From Desulfotomaculum sp. (lineage in GTDB: Bacteria > Bacillota > Desulfotomaculia > Desulfotomaculales > Nap2-2B), in NCBI GenBank assembly GCA_003485325.1, contig DMZI01000037.1:38190-102189 (forward strand): 64,000 bases of DNA, in the 5' to 3' direction. The translations under genes and the position numbers were made by a program. A model generated the notes under the pieces. That model made no database searches and was not told the origin of the DNA. It worked only from the letters and a program-made list of their open reading frames with translations. Positions within the stretch are counted from its first letter, which is position 1; each line of letters starts with the position of its first letter. Shown here piece by piece: positions 8,857-17,598 of this stretch.

Positions 8857-8924
8857 ATACCAATTAAGGACACTTTCCAGCGGCAAGAAAACCGATAACC
8901 TCAAAACTGTTTTTCCGGCTGCAG

Positions 8925-9010
8925 TCTATTTTAGCATGGCCATAAATTTGCCGAAAAAAACCGGTAGACCAGTTAAGCTTTTACCCTAAACTGGCCTTCC
9001 GGCTCATATC
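8925..9010. other. Intergenic stem-loop region between gpr and the SASP gene
   Basis: The 239 bases between the two convergent genes hold an imperfect hairpin of about 14 paired bases (CCGG, CCAGTT / AACTGG, CCGG) around 8960-9003 without a clear T-run, and a weaker stem before it around 8880-8925. One of them probably terminates gpr. I see no gene. Confidence 0.4.
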
Positions 9011-9095
9011 CATTTTCAATTAAATACAGTAGTTTAAAGAAAATATATCCTTTACTCATCTTCGGATCTCAGCTAGGAAAAACTCCCTTTAGGAA

Positions 9096-9347
9096 CTAAC
9101 GGCCGCCGGCGGTAACCTGAGGAGTCGGAGGCTGGTTGCCGCTAGCCAGGCTTGTCTCATAAGCAGCGATCATCTTTTTGACCATGTTACCGCCTATGGC
9201 GCCATTAACACGGGAAGGAATATCACCCATGTAACCACCCTGGGGAACCTGAATACCAAGCTCGGCAGCAGTTTCCCACTTGAACTGCTCCATTGCGTTG
9301 GAAGCCTGATTAATGAGAATCCTATTCGATTTCTGTCCCTGTGCCAT
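9096..9347 (-). CDS. Small acid-soluble spore protein, alpha/beta type
   Basis: 83-residue DNA-binding spore coat-of-DNA protein. KWETAAELGIQVPQGGYMGDIPSR carries the GPR cleavage region (E-x-A-x-E-L-G), and NGAIGGNMVKKMIAAYE is the conserved second DNA-binding helix. It starts at ATG 9347 behind an excellent AAGGAGGTG site. SASPs saturate forespore DNA and protect it from UV and heat. They are transcribed by sigma-G RNA polymerase. It lies opposite gpr, which encodes the protease that removes it on germination. Confidence 0.95.
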   Translation of the reverse strand: MAQGQKSNRILINQASNAMEQFKWETAAELGIQVPQGGYMGDIPSRVNGAIGGNMVKKMIAAYETSLASGNQPPTPQVTAGGR

Positions 9348-9519
9348 TTAATTTTCACCTCCTTATTTTCAGCTTAAGTTTATTATGAGCATTAATAAAT
9401 TGCTTTAAACTAGAACATTTTACCCAGTTAATAGCTTGAAAATAAGGATTTAAAAACTATTAGAGTTAAATTTTATTTCGCTTTAAATTGTAACGAAATT
9501 ATAAAATATTGTTCAAAAA

Positions 9520-11598
9520 TCAACCCCCTCCCCAATTTAGCATTGACCTTGCCTGTAATTCTTCCCTCAATAACATATTATCGCGGCAGGTAAGCTCCGG
9601 ATCGGTTTCCAGCAATTTAAAAGCCTCCCTCCTGACCTGCAAGATTAGCCGCTGATCACGGATCAGGTCGGCTGCTTTAAATCCCGGCAAACCGGACTGG
9701 CGGAATCCCGTCAATTCGCCCGGCCCCCTTAAAGACAGGTCTGCCTCGGCCAGGGAAAAACCGTCTGCGATCCTGGTAAGGGTTTTTAAACGTTCCCGCG
9801 CATCCTCAGATTGCGAGTCCGAGGCAAGAATGCAGTATGATTCCTGACTGCCCCGCCCCACACGCCCGCGCAGCTGATGCAGCTGGGCGAGGCCAAACCG
9901 CTCCGCTCCCAGAATCACCATAACGCTGGCGTTCGGCACATCTACACCCACCTCGATTACGGTAGTTGAGATCAAGACATCCACATCACCGCTGTAAAAA
10001 GACTTCATAACCCTTTCTTTCTCATTGGTTTTTAATCTTCCGTGTAAAAGGGCAACTCTGCAATCCCGAAAGAAAATTCCCGAAGAGAGCTCTTTTTCAA
10101 GTTCAACCGCCGCCTGCACATCAAATCTCTCAGATTCCTCTATAAGAGGGCAAATTATATATGCCTGCCGGCCCAGATCCACCTGCCTGCGGATAAAACG
10201 GTAAACTGATCCCATGTCTGTTGACAGGTATGTCTTGACCGGTTTGCGGCCAGGGGGAAGTTCCCGGATCGTGCTGATTTCAAGATCACCGTAAAAAGTC
10301 AGGGCTAAAGTGCGCGGTATCGGTGTAGCAGTCATGATCAGGACATCAGGATAATGCCCCTTGGACTGCAAAAGAGCTCTCTGCCGCACACCGAAACGGT
10401 GCTGTTCATCAATCACGACCGCCGCAAGGTTCTTGAATTCCACATCGTCCTGGATAAGAGCATGGGTTCCTACTATAATCGATATTTGGCCGCCGCGCAG
10501 CCTTTCAAGAAACAATAAACGTTCTTTCTTCCTGAGACCGCCTGAAATGAACCCTATTTCGATCCCCGAATCTTTCAGGAGGCGCCGCAGGCTGAGGTAG
10601 TGCTGCTCTGCAAGAATCTCGGTCGGCGCCATCAGCGCTCCCTGCAGACCGCTGCCGACCGCCTTCAGCAGAAACAGCAGGCTGACAACAGTTTTACCTG
10701 ATCCAACGTCGCCCTGCAGCAAACGGTACATCGGACCGGCCTTGTCCAGATCACGGTTAATTTCCCGCCAGGCGCTGTTTTGGCCTGCCGTCAAAGTAAA
10801 AGGGAGTCTTTCGATGAATTCTTCCAGAATATCAGGGTGAGGCAAGTAGTGATGGGGTTTGCTTATCCTGGTCAGTTTCAAACGCCGTAAACCAAGGGCA
10901 ACCTGAAATAAAAAAAAATCTTCCCAGATAAAACGTTCTTTTGCTTTTTGAGCTTTTAGGTTACTGGAGGGGAAATGAACTTCCTTCAGGGCTGCCGGCA
11001 AAACAGGCAGAGCATACTCTTCAACCAAATGCGGCGGTATAAATTCCCTCAACCTGTGCGCCCATTCATCCAACCCTTTTTTAATGATCCTGCGCAGCAG
11101 ACGCTGGCTGAGCTGTTCAGTAAGCGGATAAGCGGGTACGATTCGCCCCTCCTGCAAAAGTTCCTCCCCTTCTTCGATTAACTCAAAATCACTTGCATAT
11201 ACCTGAACCTGTCCGGTTAAACGCTCTATTTTACCTGTCAGGACAACTTTTTGCCCGGGTGAAAACTGTTTTTTTAGATAAGGCTGGTTAAACCAAACCC
11301 CCATAAAAAAACCACTGCCGTCTTTAAGCAGCAGTTTGGTAACAACAAGGCCCGGCCGTGGTTTTGTTTCCCTTACTCCCGTTACCGTCCCGATAAGAGT
11401 GGCCTTTTCGCCGTGAACAGTTTCAAAGGCCGTCTTTACCTGGCTCCTGTCCTCGTAATCCCGCGGGAAATAATAAAGCAGATCGTGAACAGTTTCTATT
11501 CCCAGCCTTTTTAAGACTGCCGCCCTTTTCGGGCCAACTGTCTTCAAGTACTGAATATTCTGATCTATGGGGTGATCCCGATGTGTTCTGGAAAACAT
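9520..11598 (-). CDS. recG: ATP-dependent DNA helicase RecG
   Basis: Branch-migrating helicase that remodels stalled replication forks and Holliday junctions. The order of domains is the wedge/OB domain (residues about 55-160, ATLIGTVTGVRETKPR), helicase motif I GDVGSGKTVV, motif II as DEQH (VVIDEQHRFGV), TATPIPRTL (motif III), then motifs V and VI (STTVIEVGVDVPNA, QLRGRVGRG). 692 residues is a normal length. The ATG at 11598 is preferred to a TTG at 11616 because homologues begin shortly before IQYLKTVGPKRA. Confidence 0.96.
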   Translation of the reverse strand: MFSRTHRDHPIDQNIQYLKTVGPKRAAVLKRLGIETVHDLLYYFPRDYEDRSQVKTAFETVHGEKATLIGTVTGVRETKPRPGLVVTKLLLKDGSGFFMGVWFNQPYLKKQFSPGQKVVLTGKIERLTGQVQVYASDFELIEEGEELLQEGRIVPAYPLTEQLSQRLLRRIIKKGLDEWAHRLREFIPPHLVEEYALPVLPAALKEVHFPSSNLKAQKAKERFIWEDFFLFQVALGLRRLKLTRISKPHHYLPHPDILEEFIERLPFTLTAGQNSAWREINRDLDKAGPMYRLLQGDVGSGKTVVSLLFLLKAVGSGLQGALMAPTEILAEQHYLSLRRLLKDSGIEIGFISGGLRKKERLLFLERLRGGQISIIVGTHALIQDDVEFKNLAAVVIDEQHRFGVRQRALLQSKGHYPDVLIMTATPIPRTLALTFYGDLEISTIRELPPGRKPVKTYLSTDMGSVYRFIRRQVDLGRQAYIICPLIEESERFDVQAAVELEKELSSGIFFRDCRVALLHGRLKTNEKERVMKSFYSGDVDVLISTTVIEVGVDVPNASVMVILGAERFGLAQLHQLRGRVGRGSQESYCILASDSQSEDARERLKTLTRIADGFSLAEADLSLRGPGELTGFRQSGLPGFKAADLIRDQRLILQVRREAFKLLETDPELTCRDNMLLREELQARSMLNWGGG

Positions 11599-11664
11599 AC
11601 TTGCATGACCCTGCAACTTTTGATAGAATAATCAACAGTCTATTCTTCAAGGGAGATGTGTTGA

Positions 11665-11856
11665 TTGGCCAGAAAATGTACAATCTGCGGGAAGGGCATA
11701 GAAGTCGGCATGAAGGTAAGCCACTCCCACATTCGCACAAAGAAAACCTGGGCGGCAAACCTGCAGCGGGTTAAGGCGGTAATTGACGGCGCTCCGAAAA
11801 GAATTCTTGTTTGTACGCGCTGTTTAAGAAGCGGAAAAGTAAAAAGAGCAATCTAA
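11665..11856 (+). CDS. rpmB: 50S ribosomal protein L28
   Basis: 63 residues from a TTG start with GGGAG nine bases upstream: ARKCTICGKG and LVCTRCLRSGKV supply two CxxC pairs, the zinc-binding form of L28. It is a monocistronic plus-strand gene between the divergent recG and the convergent pncB, the usual isolated position of rpmB in Firmicutes. The intact Cys pairs mean this is the zinc-dependent paralogue rather than the zinc-independent C-minus type. Confidence 0.95.
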   Translation: MARKCTICGKGIEVGMKVSHSHIRTKKTWAANLQRVKAVIDGAPKRILVCTRCLRSGKVKRAI

Positions 11857-11875
11857 AGCTCTAACCGGCAATTTC

Positions 11876-12916
11876 TTAAAACCTCTTTAAACGCGGCGAA
11901 TGGGTTATTCCCGGAATGCGCCCCCGCTTGGCAACCGGTTTTCCATCAACTTCTTTCAGATCCATTGTCATATCGATGGGCGGGGCGGATGATATATAGC
12001 TTCCTACTCCGAAAGAATCCGCGCCTGCCCTGTCAAGGACAACTATACGTTCAGGCGTTATACCCCCGCTAACCAGAATTTGGACATGTGAAAAGCCCCC
12101 CAGGTCAAGACGCGCCCTTATTTCACGGACCAGTGAAGGTGTAACCCCGCCTCTTTCGCCGGGCGTATCCATCCTGACACCACTCAACCTTTCCTTCAGG
12201 GCTTCGGCGACCCTCAAGGTTTCCTCGGCTTCATCCTTGAAAGTATCGACCAGTATGATTACTGGCGCCCCCTCGGGCATAATCCGCCTGTAGATATCCG
12301 CAACCTTTACCGTATCGCCCAGGATAAGAATTACAGCATGAGGCATTGTTCCGGTTGGTTCCCGGCCGGCCAGTTTTGCCCCCAGAATACAGCTTGCTCC
12401 GTCCGCGCCGCCGATAATAGCAGCCCTTTCCATAACGGGCGCAACGGCGGGATGTACGTGGCGGGCGCCAAAGCAAACAACCTTTTTCGCGCCGGCGGCA
12501 TCCTTGCACTGTCTGGCTGCCGTTGCCCAACCGCTTGAACTGGCTAAGATGCCCAGTAAGGCAGTTTCAAAGATTCCGAAACTATCATAGAGGCCGCTGA
12601 TGCGCATAACAATCTCTTTTTCCCGGAAAGACTCACCCTCCTGAAGGGACCAAAGCTCAACACCCGTATCCTGCAACAGGCTTTTAACTTCGGGAACGCC
12701 CGCTAATATACCCGCATGCCGCGCAAAAATTTCCGCTGTAACCGGAACCTGATCCAGCCCGGTTTCTTTTAAAATTTCCCTGGCCTTTACAAAGTAGATA
12801 TCTGTAGTCCAGCCCTCTTTTATTTCCTGCTCGCTGGCGGAAAAAAGAAGCCTGTCAGGTGATATGGTGAGCTCTCCAATTTCCTTTAAGCTCCGCACCG
12901 TTTGGAACCGTCCCAC
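11876..12916 (-). CDS. pncB: Nicotinate phosphoribosyltransferase
   Basis: Converts nicotinate and PRPP to nicotinate mononucleotide, feeding NadD. The family pattern is visible: FSASEQEIKEG near the N-terminus, GILASSSGWATAARQCKDAA, CFGARHVHPAVAPVMERAA (phosphate-binding region), LVDTFKDEAEE, and VSGGITPERIVVLDRAGADSFGVGS for PRPP binding. At 346 residues it belongs to the short class found in clostridia and archaea. The GTG start at 12916 lies three bases after the ribH stop, so it is likely co-transcribed with the riboflavin operon. That links NAD salvage to FMN supply. Confidence 0.92.
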   Translation of the reverse strand: MGRFQTVRSLKEIGELTISPDRLLFSASEQEIKEGWTTDIYFVKAREILKETGLDQVPVTAEIFARHAGILAGVPEVKSLLQDTGVELWSLQEGESFREKEIVMRISGLYDSFGIFETALLGILASSSGWATAARQCKDAAGAKKVVCFGARHVHPAVAPVMERAAIIGGADGASCILGAKLAGREPTGTMPHAVILILGDTVKVADIYRRIMPEGAPVIILVDTFKDEAEETLRVAEALKERLSGVRMDTPGERGGVTPSLVREIRARLDLGGFSHVQILVSGGITPERIVVLDRAGADSFGVGSYISSAPPIDMTMDLKEVDGKPVAKRGRIPGITHSPRLKRF

Positions 12917-12919
12917 AAA

Positions 12920-13399
12920 CTATTCTTCCTTTCCGCCGGAAATTGCCTTAAGCAAATTGGCCATCTCGATGGCCATTTCAGCAGCGCTTCCGCCTTTATT
13001 CCCCGCTTTGGTTCCCGCACGTTCAATAGCCTGTTCGATACTGTCGGCAAGGATAACCCCAAACGTAACAGGTACTCCGCTGTCCAGGCTGATCCTGGCC
13101 ACGCCTCTGGATACCTGGGCCGCCACATGTTCGAAATGCGGGGTCGCGCCGCGAATTACAGCGCCGAGGCAAACAACAGCGTCAAAACGCCCAAGGCCGA
13201 TCATTTGGCGGGCTACCGCAGGTATTTCAAAGGCGCCCGGAACCCAGGCCACTTCTATGTCATCGTCGGCAACCCCATGGCGCTTCAGCGTATCCAGAGC
13301 GCCGCTTAAAAGACGGTTGGTAATGAACTCATTGAAACGTCCGACCACCACCCCGAATTTTAAACCCTGGCCTATTAAATTACCTTCGTAAACCTTCAA
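12920..13399 (-). CDS. ribH: 6,7-dimethyl-8-ribityllumazine synthase
   Basis: Condenses the ribityl-amino pyrimidine with 3,4-dihydroxybutanone 4-phosphate to lumazine. Signatures are [16 protein letters not shown] at the N-terminus, [24 protein letters not shown] with the catalytic His, and [17 protein letters not shown]. 159 residues from a TTG start at 13399 behind AGGAGGAGG. Fourth gene of the FMN-riboswitch-controlled series. Confidence 0.97.
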   Translation of the reverse strand: MKVYEGNLIGQGLKFGVVVGRFNEFITNRLLSGALDTLKRHGVADDDIEVAWVPGAFEIPAVARQMIGLGRFDAVVCLGAVIRGATPHFEHVAAQVSRGVARISLDSGVPVTFGVILADSIEQAIERAGTKAGNKGGSAAEMAIEMANLLKAISGGKEE

Positions 13400-13436
13400 T
13401 TTTTCCTCCTCCTTTTTTAATCAAAACTAAAAAATA

Positions 13437-14651
13437 TTAACCGTCTATTTTTAATAAATGTCCTAACTTGTTCTTTTTGGTAGATAAATAAAAACGGTTG
13501 TCAACTCCCGGAGAAATTTCAATGGGAACTCTTCTGATAACTTTCAGACCGTATCCCTCAAGACCGACGATTTTTCTGGGGTTATTGGTCATCAGGCGTA
13601 TTTTTTCCAGACCGAGGTCCGCCAGAATTTGAGCTCCAATACCATAATCCCTCAAGTCAGGCGGAAAGCCGAGTTCTTCGTTAGCCTCGACTGTATCCCT
13701 TCCCTCGTCCTGAAGCTTGTAAGCCCTGATTTTATTTAAAAGGCCAATTCCCCGCCCTTCCTGGCGCATGTATAAAAACACGCCGGCGCCTTCCTTTTCG
13801 ATCATTTCCAGCGCCCTGGTGACCTGATCACCGCAGTCGCAGCGCAACGACCCAAAAACATCCCCTGTCAGGCACTCCGAGTGAACCCTGACCAGCGGGG
13901 CTTCGACGGCGCTTAGATCGCCTTTTACCAGCGCAAGATGCCCCTTTCCGTCAAGGGTACTTTCATAAGCTGCCGCGATGAAATCGCCATACCTGGTGGG
14001 AAGCTTCGCCTCATCAACCTTTCTGATGAGTTTTTCCGTACGCCTCCTGTATTGAATAAGATCAGCCACGGTAATAATCATTAGTCCGTGAAGGCTGCAG
14101 AATTTCATCAGGTCATCCACGCGGGCCATTTTCCCGTCTTCTCTCATTATTTCGCAAATAACCCCGGCCGGAAAGCACCCTGCCAGCCTGGCCAGGTCCA
14201 CTGAAGCTTCGGTATGGCCGGCCCGGCGGAGAACGCCGCCTTCCTTGGCCCTTAAAGGAAAAACATGGCCGGGACGCCTCAAATCTTCTGCTGAAGTCGT
14301 CGGGTCCAGTATCGCCTTAACTGTGAAAGCTCTCTCAAAAGCCGATATGCCTGTAGTAGTTTCCCTGTGGTCGACAGAGACAGTAAAAGCAGTGCCGTGA
14401 GGGTCGGTGTTATTGATCACCATAGGCGGCAAATTCAGCTCGTCCAGCCGCTCGGCCGCTAAAGGCATGCACAGAAGCCCCTTCCCGTATGTAACCATGA
14501 AATTAATTGCCTCCGGTGTGGCCTTTTCAGCGGCCATTACCAGATCCCCCTCGTTTTCCCGGTCCTTGTCGTCAATAACTACAATCATTTTGCCCTGTTG
14601 TATTTCCTTGATAGCTTCCTCAATAGTATTAAACTTATATTCCATTGCCAT
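13437..14651 (-). CDS. ribBA: Bifunctional 3,4-dihydroxy-2-butanone-4-phosphate synthase / GTP cyclohydrolase II
   Basis: The N-terminal half (to about residue 205) is DHBP synthase: [12 protein letters not shown] and [17 protein letters not shown]. The C-terminal half is GTP cyclohydrolase II with the zinc cluster [17 protein letters not shown] and [20 protein letters not shown]. It thus supplies both precursors of the lumazine ring. 404 residues. ATG 14651 is used, though an in-frame ATG two codons later has the better spacing to GAAAGGGAAA. Between ribE and ribH in the operon. Confidence 0.97.
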   Translation of the reverse strand: MAMEYKFNTIEEAIKEIQQGKMIVVIDDKDRENEGDLVMAAEKATPEAINFMVTYGKGLLCMPLAAERLDELNLPPMVINNTDPHGTAFTVSVDHRETTTGISAFERAFTVKAILDPTTSAEDLRRPGHVFPLRAKEGGVLRRAGHTEASVDLARLAGCFPAGVICEIMREDGKMARVDDLMKFCSLHGLMIITVADLIQYRRRTEKLIRKVDEAKLPTRYGDFIAAAYESTLDGKGHLALVKGDLSAVEAPLVRVHSECLTGDVFGSLRCDCGDQVTRALEMIEKEGAGVFLYMRQEGRGIGLLNKIRAYKLQDEGRDTVEANEELGFPPDLRDYGIGAQILADLGLEKIRLMTNNPRKIVGLEGYGLKVIRRVPIEISPGVDNRFYLSTKKNKLGHLLKIDG

Positions 14652-14687
14652 TTTCCCTTTCCAGAAGATTTTTAACCGGGCCTTTTT

Positions 14688-15344
14688 CTATAAAAATCCC
14701 TTATCAGCCAGGAAAGACAAGGATATTCCATCCTTTTTCTCCCCGGTACCAGGGCGGCCGTTTAATAAAAATTTTTCTATATACTTTCCGATAAGATCCG
14801 CTTCAAGATTTACATTATCCCCCGGGCCTTTATAACCCAGTGTAGTATTTCTGGCAGTATGAGGAATAATTGAAACCCGGAAACTTCGCTCATTAAAATT
14901 TACAACGGTAAGGCTTATGCCGTCAACAGCAACCGAACCTTTTTTAATTAAATAACGCGTTACCTCAACAGGGGCCGAAATATCAAATACCACAGCCAAA
15001 TCTTCCATCTTTTTCCCTGAAATCACACCTACTCCGTCAATGTGGCCACTGACCAAATGCCCACCCAGGCGGCCGTCCAAACGCATCGCTCGCTCAAGAT
15101 TCAATACATCTCCGGGGCGCAGTTTGCCCAAGTTGGAACTGGCCAGGGTTTCAGCCATGACATCTGCTGTAAAGAAACCTTCTCCAAGCCTTGTAATCGT
15201 AAGGCATACACCATTGACAGCTATGCTATCCCCCTGGCGCGCCTGTCTGATGACCTGCCCGGCTTTAATTTTTAATGCTGCGGATGCCGGGCCCCGCATG
15301 ATTGTTATAAGTTCACCAAGTTCCTCTACCAGACCAGTAAACAG
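14688..15344 (-). CDS. ribE: Riboflavin synthase alpha chain
   Basis: Dismutates two lumazines to riboflavin plus the pyrimidine precursor. Two lumazine-binding repeats are visible, each with the GDS(I)AVNGVCLT / GSVAVDGISLTV pattern. The first ATG in frame (15299) would remove the conserved N-terminus FTGLVEELGEL. Reading upstream restores it with CTG at 15344 in the initiator position, GGGGTG being 7 bases before. The gene therefore appears to start at CTG and is 218 residues. An in-frame ATT two codons upstream is the other possibility. It follows ribD by 18 bases. Confidence 0.93.
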   Translation of the reverse strand: MFTGLVEELGELITIMRGPASAALKIKAGQVIRQARQGDSIAVNGVCLTITRLGEGFFTADVMAETLASSNLGKLRPGDVLNLERAMRLDGRLGGHLVSGHIDGVGVISGKKMEDLAVVFDISAPVEVTRYLIKKGSVAVDGISLTVVNFNERSFRVSIIPHTARNTTLGYKGPGDNVNLEADLIGKYIEKFLLNGRPGTGEKKDGISLSFLADKGFL

Positions 15345-15362
15345 TTCAATACACCCCGATCT

Positions 15363-16475
15363 TTAATCACGAAATTGCTTCAGGTAACCCTCCAGGCAAA
15401 TATCCTCGCCAAACCTTGTTACAGTTAAGTTTTCAATCTGCGCGGCATCCGCCATCAGTGTTATTCCCCGGCCCCCCACCGGGCCTGGAGACAGCCGCCC
15501 GCCGACTATTTTGGGGGCGATAAACCAGATTACTTTATCCACAAGGCCGCTTTCCAAAGCTGAAGCGTTTATTTCTCCTCCTCCTTCAATCATCACGCTG
15601 GTAATTTCCCGCCCGGCCAAATCCGCCATCAACCGTTTTAAATCCACACGGGGCCCGTCTCCCGGCACGACAAGCACTTCCGCTCCCGTTTCTTTCAGCC
15701 GGGCAATCTTCTGTACGCCGGCGCCCCCAGTTGTTGCAATAATTGTCGGCGCTTCCGCCAACTGCGAAAGCACCTGGGAATTTAACGGCGTGCGGGCCAG
15801 GCTGTCGACTACAACCCGTACGGGATTTTTCCCTTTTTCACCAGGCAGCCGGACCGTAAGAAGCGGGTCATCAGCCAGCACAGTATTTATACCCACAAGA
15901 ACGGCATCGTACAGATTGCGCAAAACATGAACCCAGCTGCGGGCTTCGGGTCCTGTAACCCAACGCGAATCCCCTGTACGGGCAGCAATTTTACCGTCCA
16001 CGCTCATTGCTGTCTTTAACATTACAAAAGGCCTGCCCGTGGTGATATACTTGATAAAAATTTCATTTAAAAGTAGGGCTTCTTCCTCCAAAACCCCTGT
16101 CGTAACTTCCACATTGCGCTGTTTAAGATAAGCAATTCCCTTGCCGCAGACCAGCGGGTTCGGATCACTCATCGCTATGACAACCCTGCTTATTCCAGCC
16201 TCAACAACAGCATTTGCGCAGGGGCCGGTCCGGCCGTAATGACAGCAGGGTTCCAGATTTACGTAAAGTGTGGCGCCTTTTGCTTTTTCACCTGCATTGT
16301 CAAGAGCGATAATCTCGGCATGAGGGCTCCCGGCTTTATGGTGGTAACCTTCCCCGGCCACCTTACCGTCATTGACAACCACCGCCCCAACCATAGGGTT
16401 GGGGCTTGTTTTTCCCCTGCCCAGCCTCGCCAGTTCCAAAGCCCTGCCCATATAAAACCTGTCTTGATCATCCAT
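15363..16475 (-). CDS. ribD: Bifunctional diaminohydroxyphosphoribosylaminopyrimidine deaminase / 5-amino-6-(5-phosphoribosylamino)uracil reductase
   Basis: The N-terminal cytidine-deaminase-type zinc domain shows GSPHAEIIAL (His-x-Glu) and LEPCCHYGRTGPC (two Cys ligands). The C-terminal reductase shows MLKTAMSVDGKIAA, GINTVLADDPLLTVR and MIEGGGEINAS. First enzyme gene of the riboflavin operon, directly behind the FMN riboswitch. The start is uncertain: ATG 16475 gives the usual MDDQDRFYMGRALELA, but the only strong Shine-Dalgarno, GGAGG at 16499-16503, lies in the terminator loop and is too far from it, while a TTG at 16496 is too near. ATG is used, giving 370 residues. Confidence 0.95.
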   Translation of the reverse strand: MDDQDRFYMGRALELARLGRGKTSPNPMVGAVVVNDGKVAGEGYHHKAGSPHAEIIALDNAGEKAKGATLYVNLEPCCHYGRTGPCANAVVEAGISRVVIAMSDPNPLVCGKGIAYLKQRNVEVTTGVLEEEALLLNEIFIKYITTGRPFVMLKTAMSVDGKIAARTGDSRWVTGPEARSWVHVLRNLYDAVLVGINTVLADDPLLTVRLPGEKGKNPVRVVVDSLARTPLNSQVLSQLAEAPTIIATTGGAGVQKIARLKETGAEVLVVPGDGPRVDLKRLMADLAGREITSVMIEGGGEINASALESGLVDKVIWFIAPKIVGGRLSPGPVGGRGITLMADAAQIENLTVTRFGEDICLEGYLKQFRD

Positions 16476-16486
16476 AAATAATAAAA

Positions 16487-16508
16487 GCCCCGTCAAAACC
16501 TCCGGGGC
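16487..16508 (-). terminator. Riboswitch-controlled terminator in the ribD leader
   Basis: Stem GCCCCG / CGGGGC with a 10-base loop, followed on the minus strand by TTTTATTATTT and then the ribD ATG. It lies just downstream of the FMN aptamer, as expected for an attenuator closed when FMN is bound. The loop contains a GGAGG sequence. Confidence 0.75.
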
Positions 16509-16563
16509 AAAAGTATAACTTTACTCATCCTTATAAAAATTATAAGGAGCTAAAGCCTTAAAA

Positions 16564-16688
16564 CCTTCTCCCATCCAGACTGTTACTGTCGGCCCTGGAT
16601 TTTCACCAGATCAGCCATAAAGGCTAGCGGGCTCAAAACCTAGTCGCTTCTTACCGCCGATAGGGAATTCCACCCGTCCCCGAAGGTG
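16564..16688 (-). ncRNA. FMN riboswitch (RFN element)
   Basis: Reading the minus strand, the conserved blocks appear in order: ACCTTCGGGG, GGGTGGAATTCC, CGGCGGTAAG, GAGCCCGC, GGTGAAAATCCAGGGCCGAC, CAGTCTGGATGGGAGAAGG. These are the helices P1 to P6 of the FMN aptamer. It lies upstream of ribD and would repress ribD-ribE-ribBA-ribH (and probably pncB) when FMN is plentiful, through the terminator at 16487-16508. Confidence 0.96.
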
Positions 16689-16745
16689 TTATTTTTATAA
16701 ATATTATAAAGCCAATCTCAAGCGGATGTCAACAATTCGACGAAT

Positions 16746-17411
16746 TTAGAGATTCTCACTTGCGCTGTCCGGCGGGGCATTGATTACAAGGCCGTATACT
16801 TTGTCCCTTACTTCCGGGGGAGTAATAAGGATTAAAACGTCTCCGCTATAAATGACAGTATCGGCCTGCGGTGAAAGGATTTCTTCCCCGCCCCGGTATA
16901 CAGATAGTACCGTTGCTCCGGTTTTTATCCTGAACTCCGCCTCGGCCAGTGTTTTACCGACAAGAGCCGAACTGGGCGATACCCTTATTTCTTCTACACG
17001 CTGCAGATTGCCGGCCATTTTTAAAGTATAATCCAGCAGTTCATTCATCAGTTTTTCGATTTCCTGGTCGATGATTTCTCTTTCTTTAAGCAGACCGTGC
17101 AGCTTTTCCTGCATGGCCCGCAGCACTTTCCTGTGACCGTACTCGGTTAAAAAAGCCTCGGCAGCTTTTTGGGACTGAACGACAACTCCAACCCCGGGAA
17201 CAACGTCGACAATACCGGTTTCCTGAAGAAGAGTCAAAGCCCGGCGGATCGTTTCAGGTGATACACTGTACTTTCCTGCCAGGGTAGACCTCCCGAACAC
17301 CTTCTGGCCCTCCCTGTACTCACCCCTTACGATGCGTGTCGCAATATCAACCGCAATAGTCGCATACCTTGCTAAAATCTGGGTATCCTGCCCCTCCAAT
17401 GCTGTATCCAC
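16746..17411 (-). CDS. BusR-like GntR-family regulator with RCK_C (TrkA-C) domain
   Basis: 221 residues in three parts: a GntR winged helix (residues about 15-85, STLAGKYSVSPETIRRALTLLQETGIVDVV), a coiled coil (about 95-140, LHGLLKEREIIDQEIEKLM), and an RCK_C domain (about 145-210, VSPSSALVGKTLAEAEF ... SGDVLILITPPE). This is the architecture of BusR, the c-di-AMP-responsive repressor of osmolyte uptake in lactic acid bacteria; RCK_C is the ligand domain. A link to potassium or osmolyte control is inferred. A TrkH-type potassium transporter without its own RCK subunit lies at 25772. A perfect dyad lies upstream of this gene (17508-17531). Confidence 0.82.
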   Translation of the reverse strand: MDTALEGQDTQILARYATIAVDIATRIVRGEYREGQKVFGRSTLAGKYSVSPETIRRALTLLQETGIVDVVPGVGVVVQSQKAAEAFLTEYGHRKVLRAMQEKLHGLLKEREIIDQEIEKLMNELLDYTLKMAGNLQRVEEIRVSPSSALVGKTLAEAEFRIKTGATVLSVYRGGEEILSPQADTVIYSGDVLILITPPEVRDKVYGLVINAPPDSASENL

Positions 17412-17507
17412 CCCTTAATATTTTTATGGCGCCATCATTATATCATTTAAAATCCCTAACAAAAAATAGCTCTTACTTAATACTAAAATAACTCAAATTT
17501 CGACATC

Positions 17508-17531
17508 AAATACAAGAGCTCCCTTGTATTT
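17508..17531. promoter_or_regulatory. Perfect dyad upstream of the BusR-like gene
   Basis: AAATACAAG and CTTGTATTT form a 9-bp perfect inverted repeat around a 6-base centre. It lies about 100 bases upstream of the regulator's start and downstream of the thiolase terminator. It could be an autoregulatory operator or a second hairpin. There is no T-run immediately after it on the minus strand, which favours an operator. Confidence 0.45.
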
Positions 17532-17537
17532 AAAAGA

Positions 17538-17569
17538 ACCTGGAAAAACTGTCAAAAGTCTTTCCAGGT
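17538..17569 (-). terminator. Intrinsic terminator of the thiolase gene
   Basis: On the minus strand, ACCTGGAAAGAC and GTTTTTCCAGGT form a long stem (at least 9 paired bases) followed by TTCTTTT, about 30 bases after the thiolase stop. Confidence 0.75.
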
Positions 17570-17598
17570 CCATCTTGTCTTGTTTTTTATTCAGTCAG

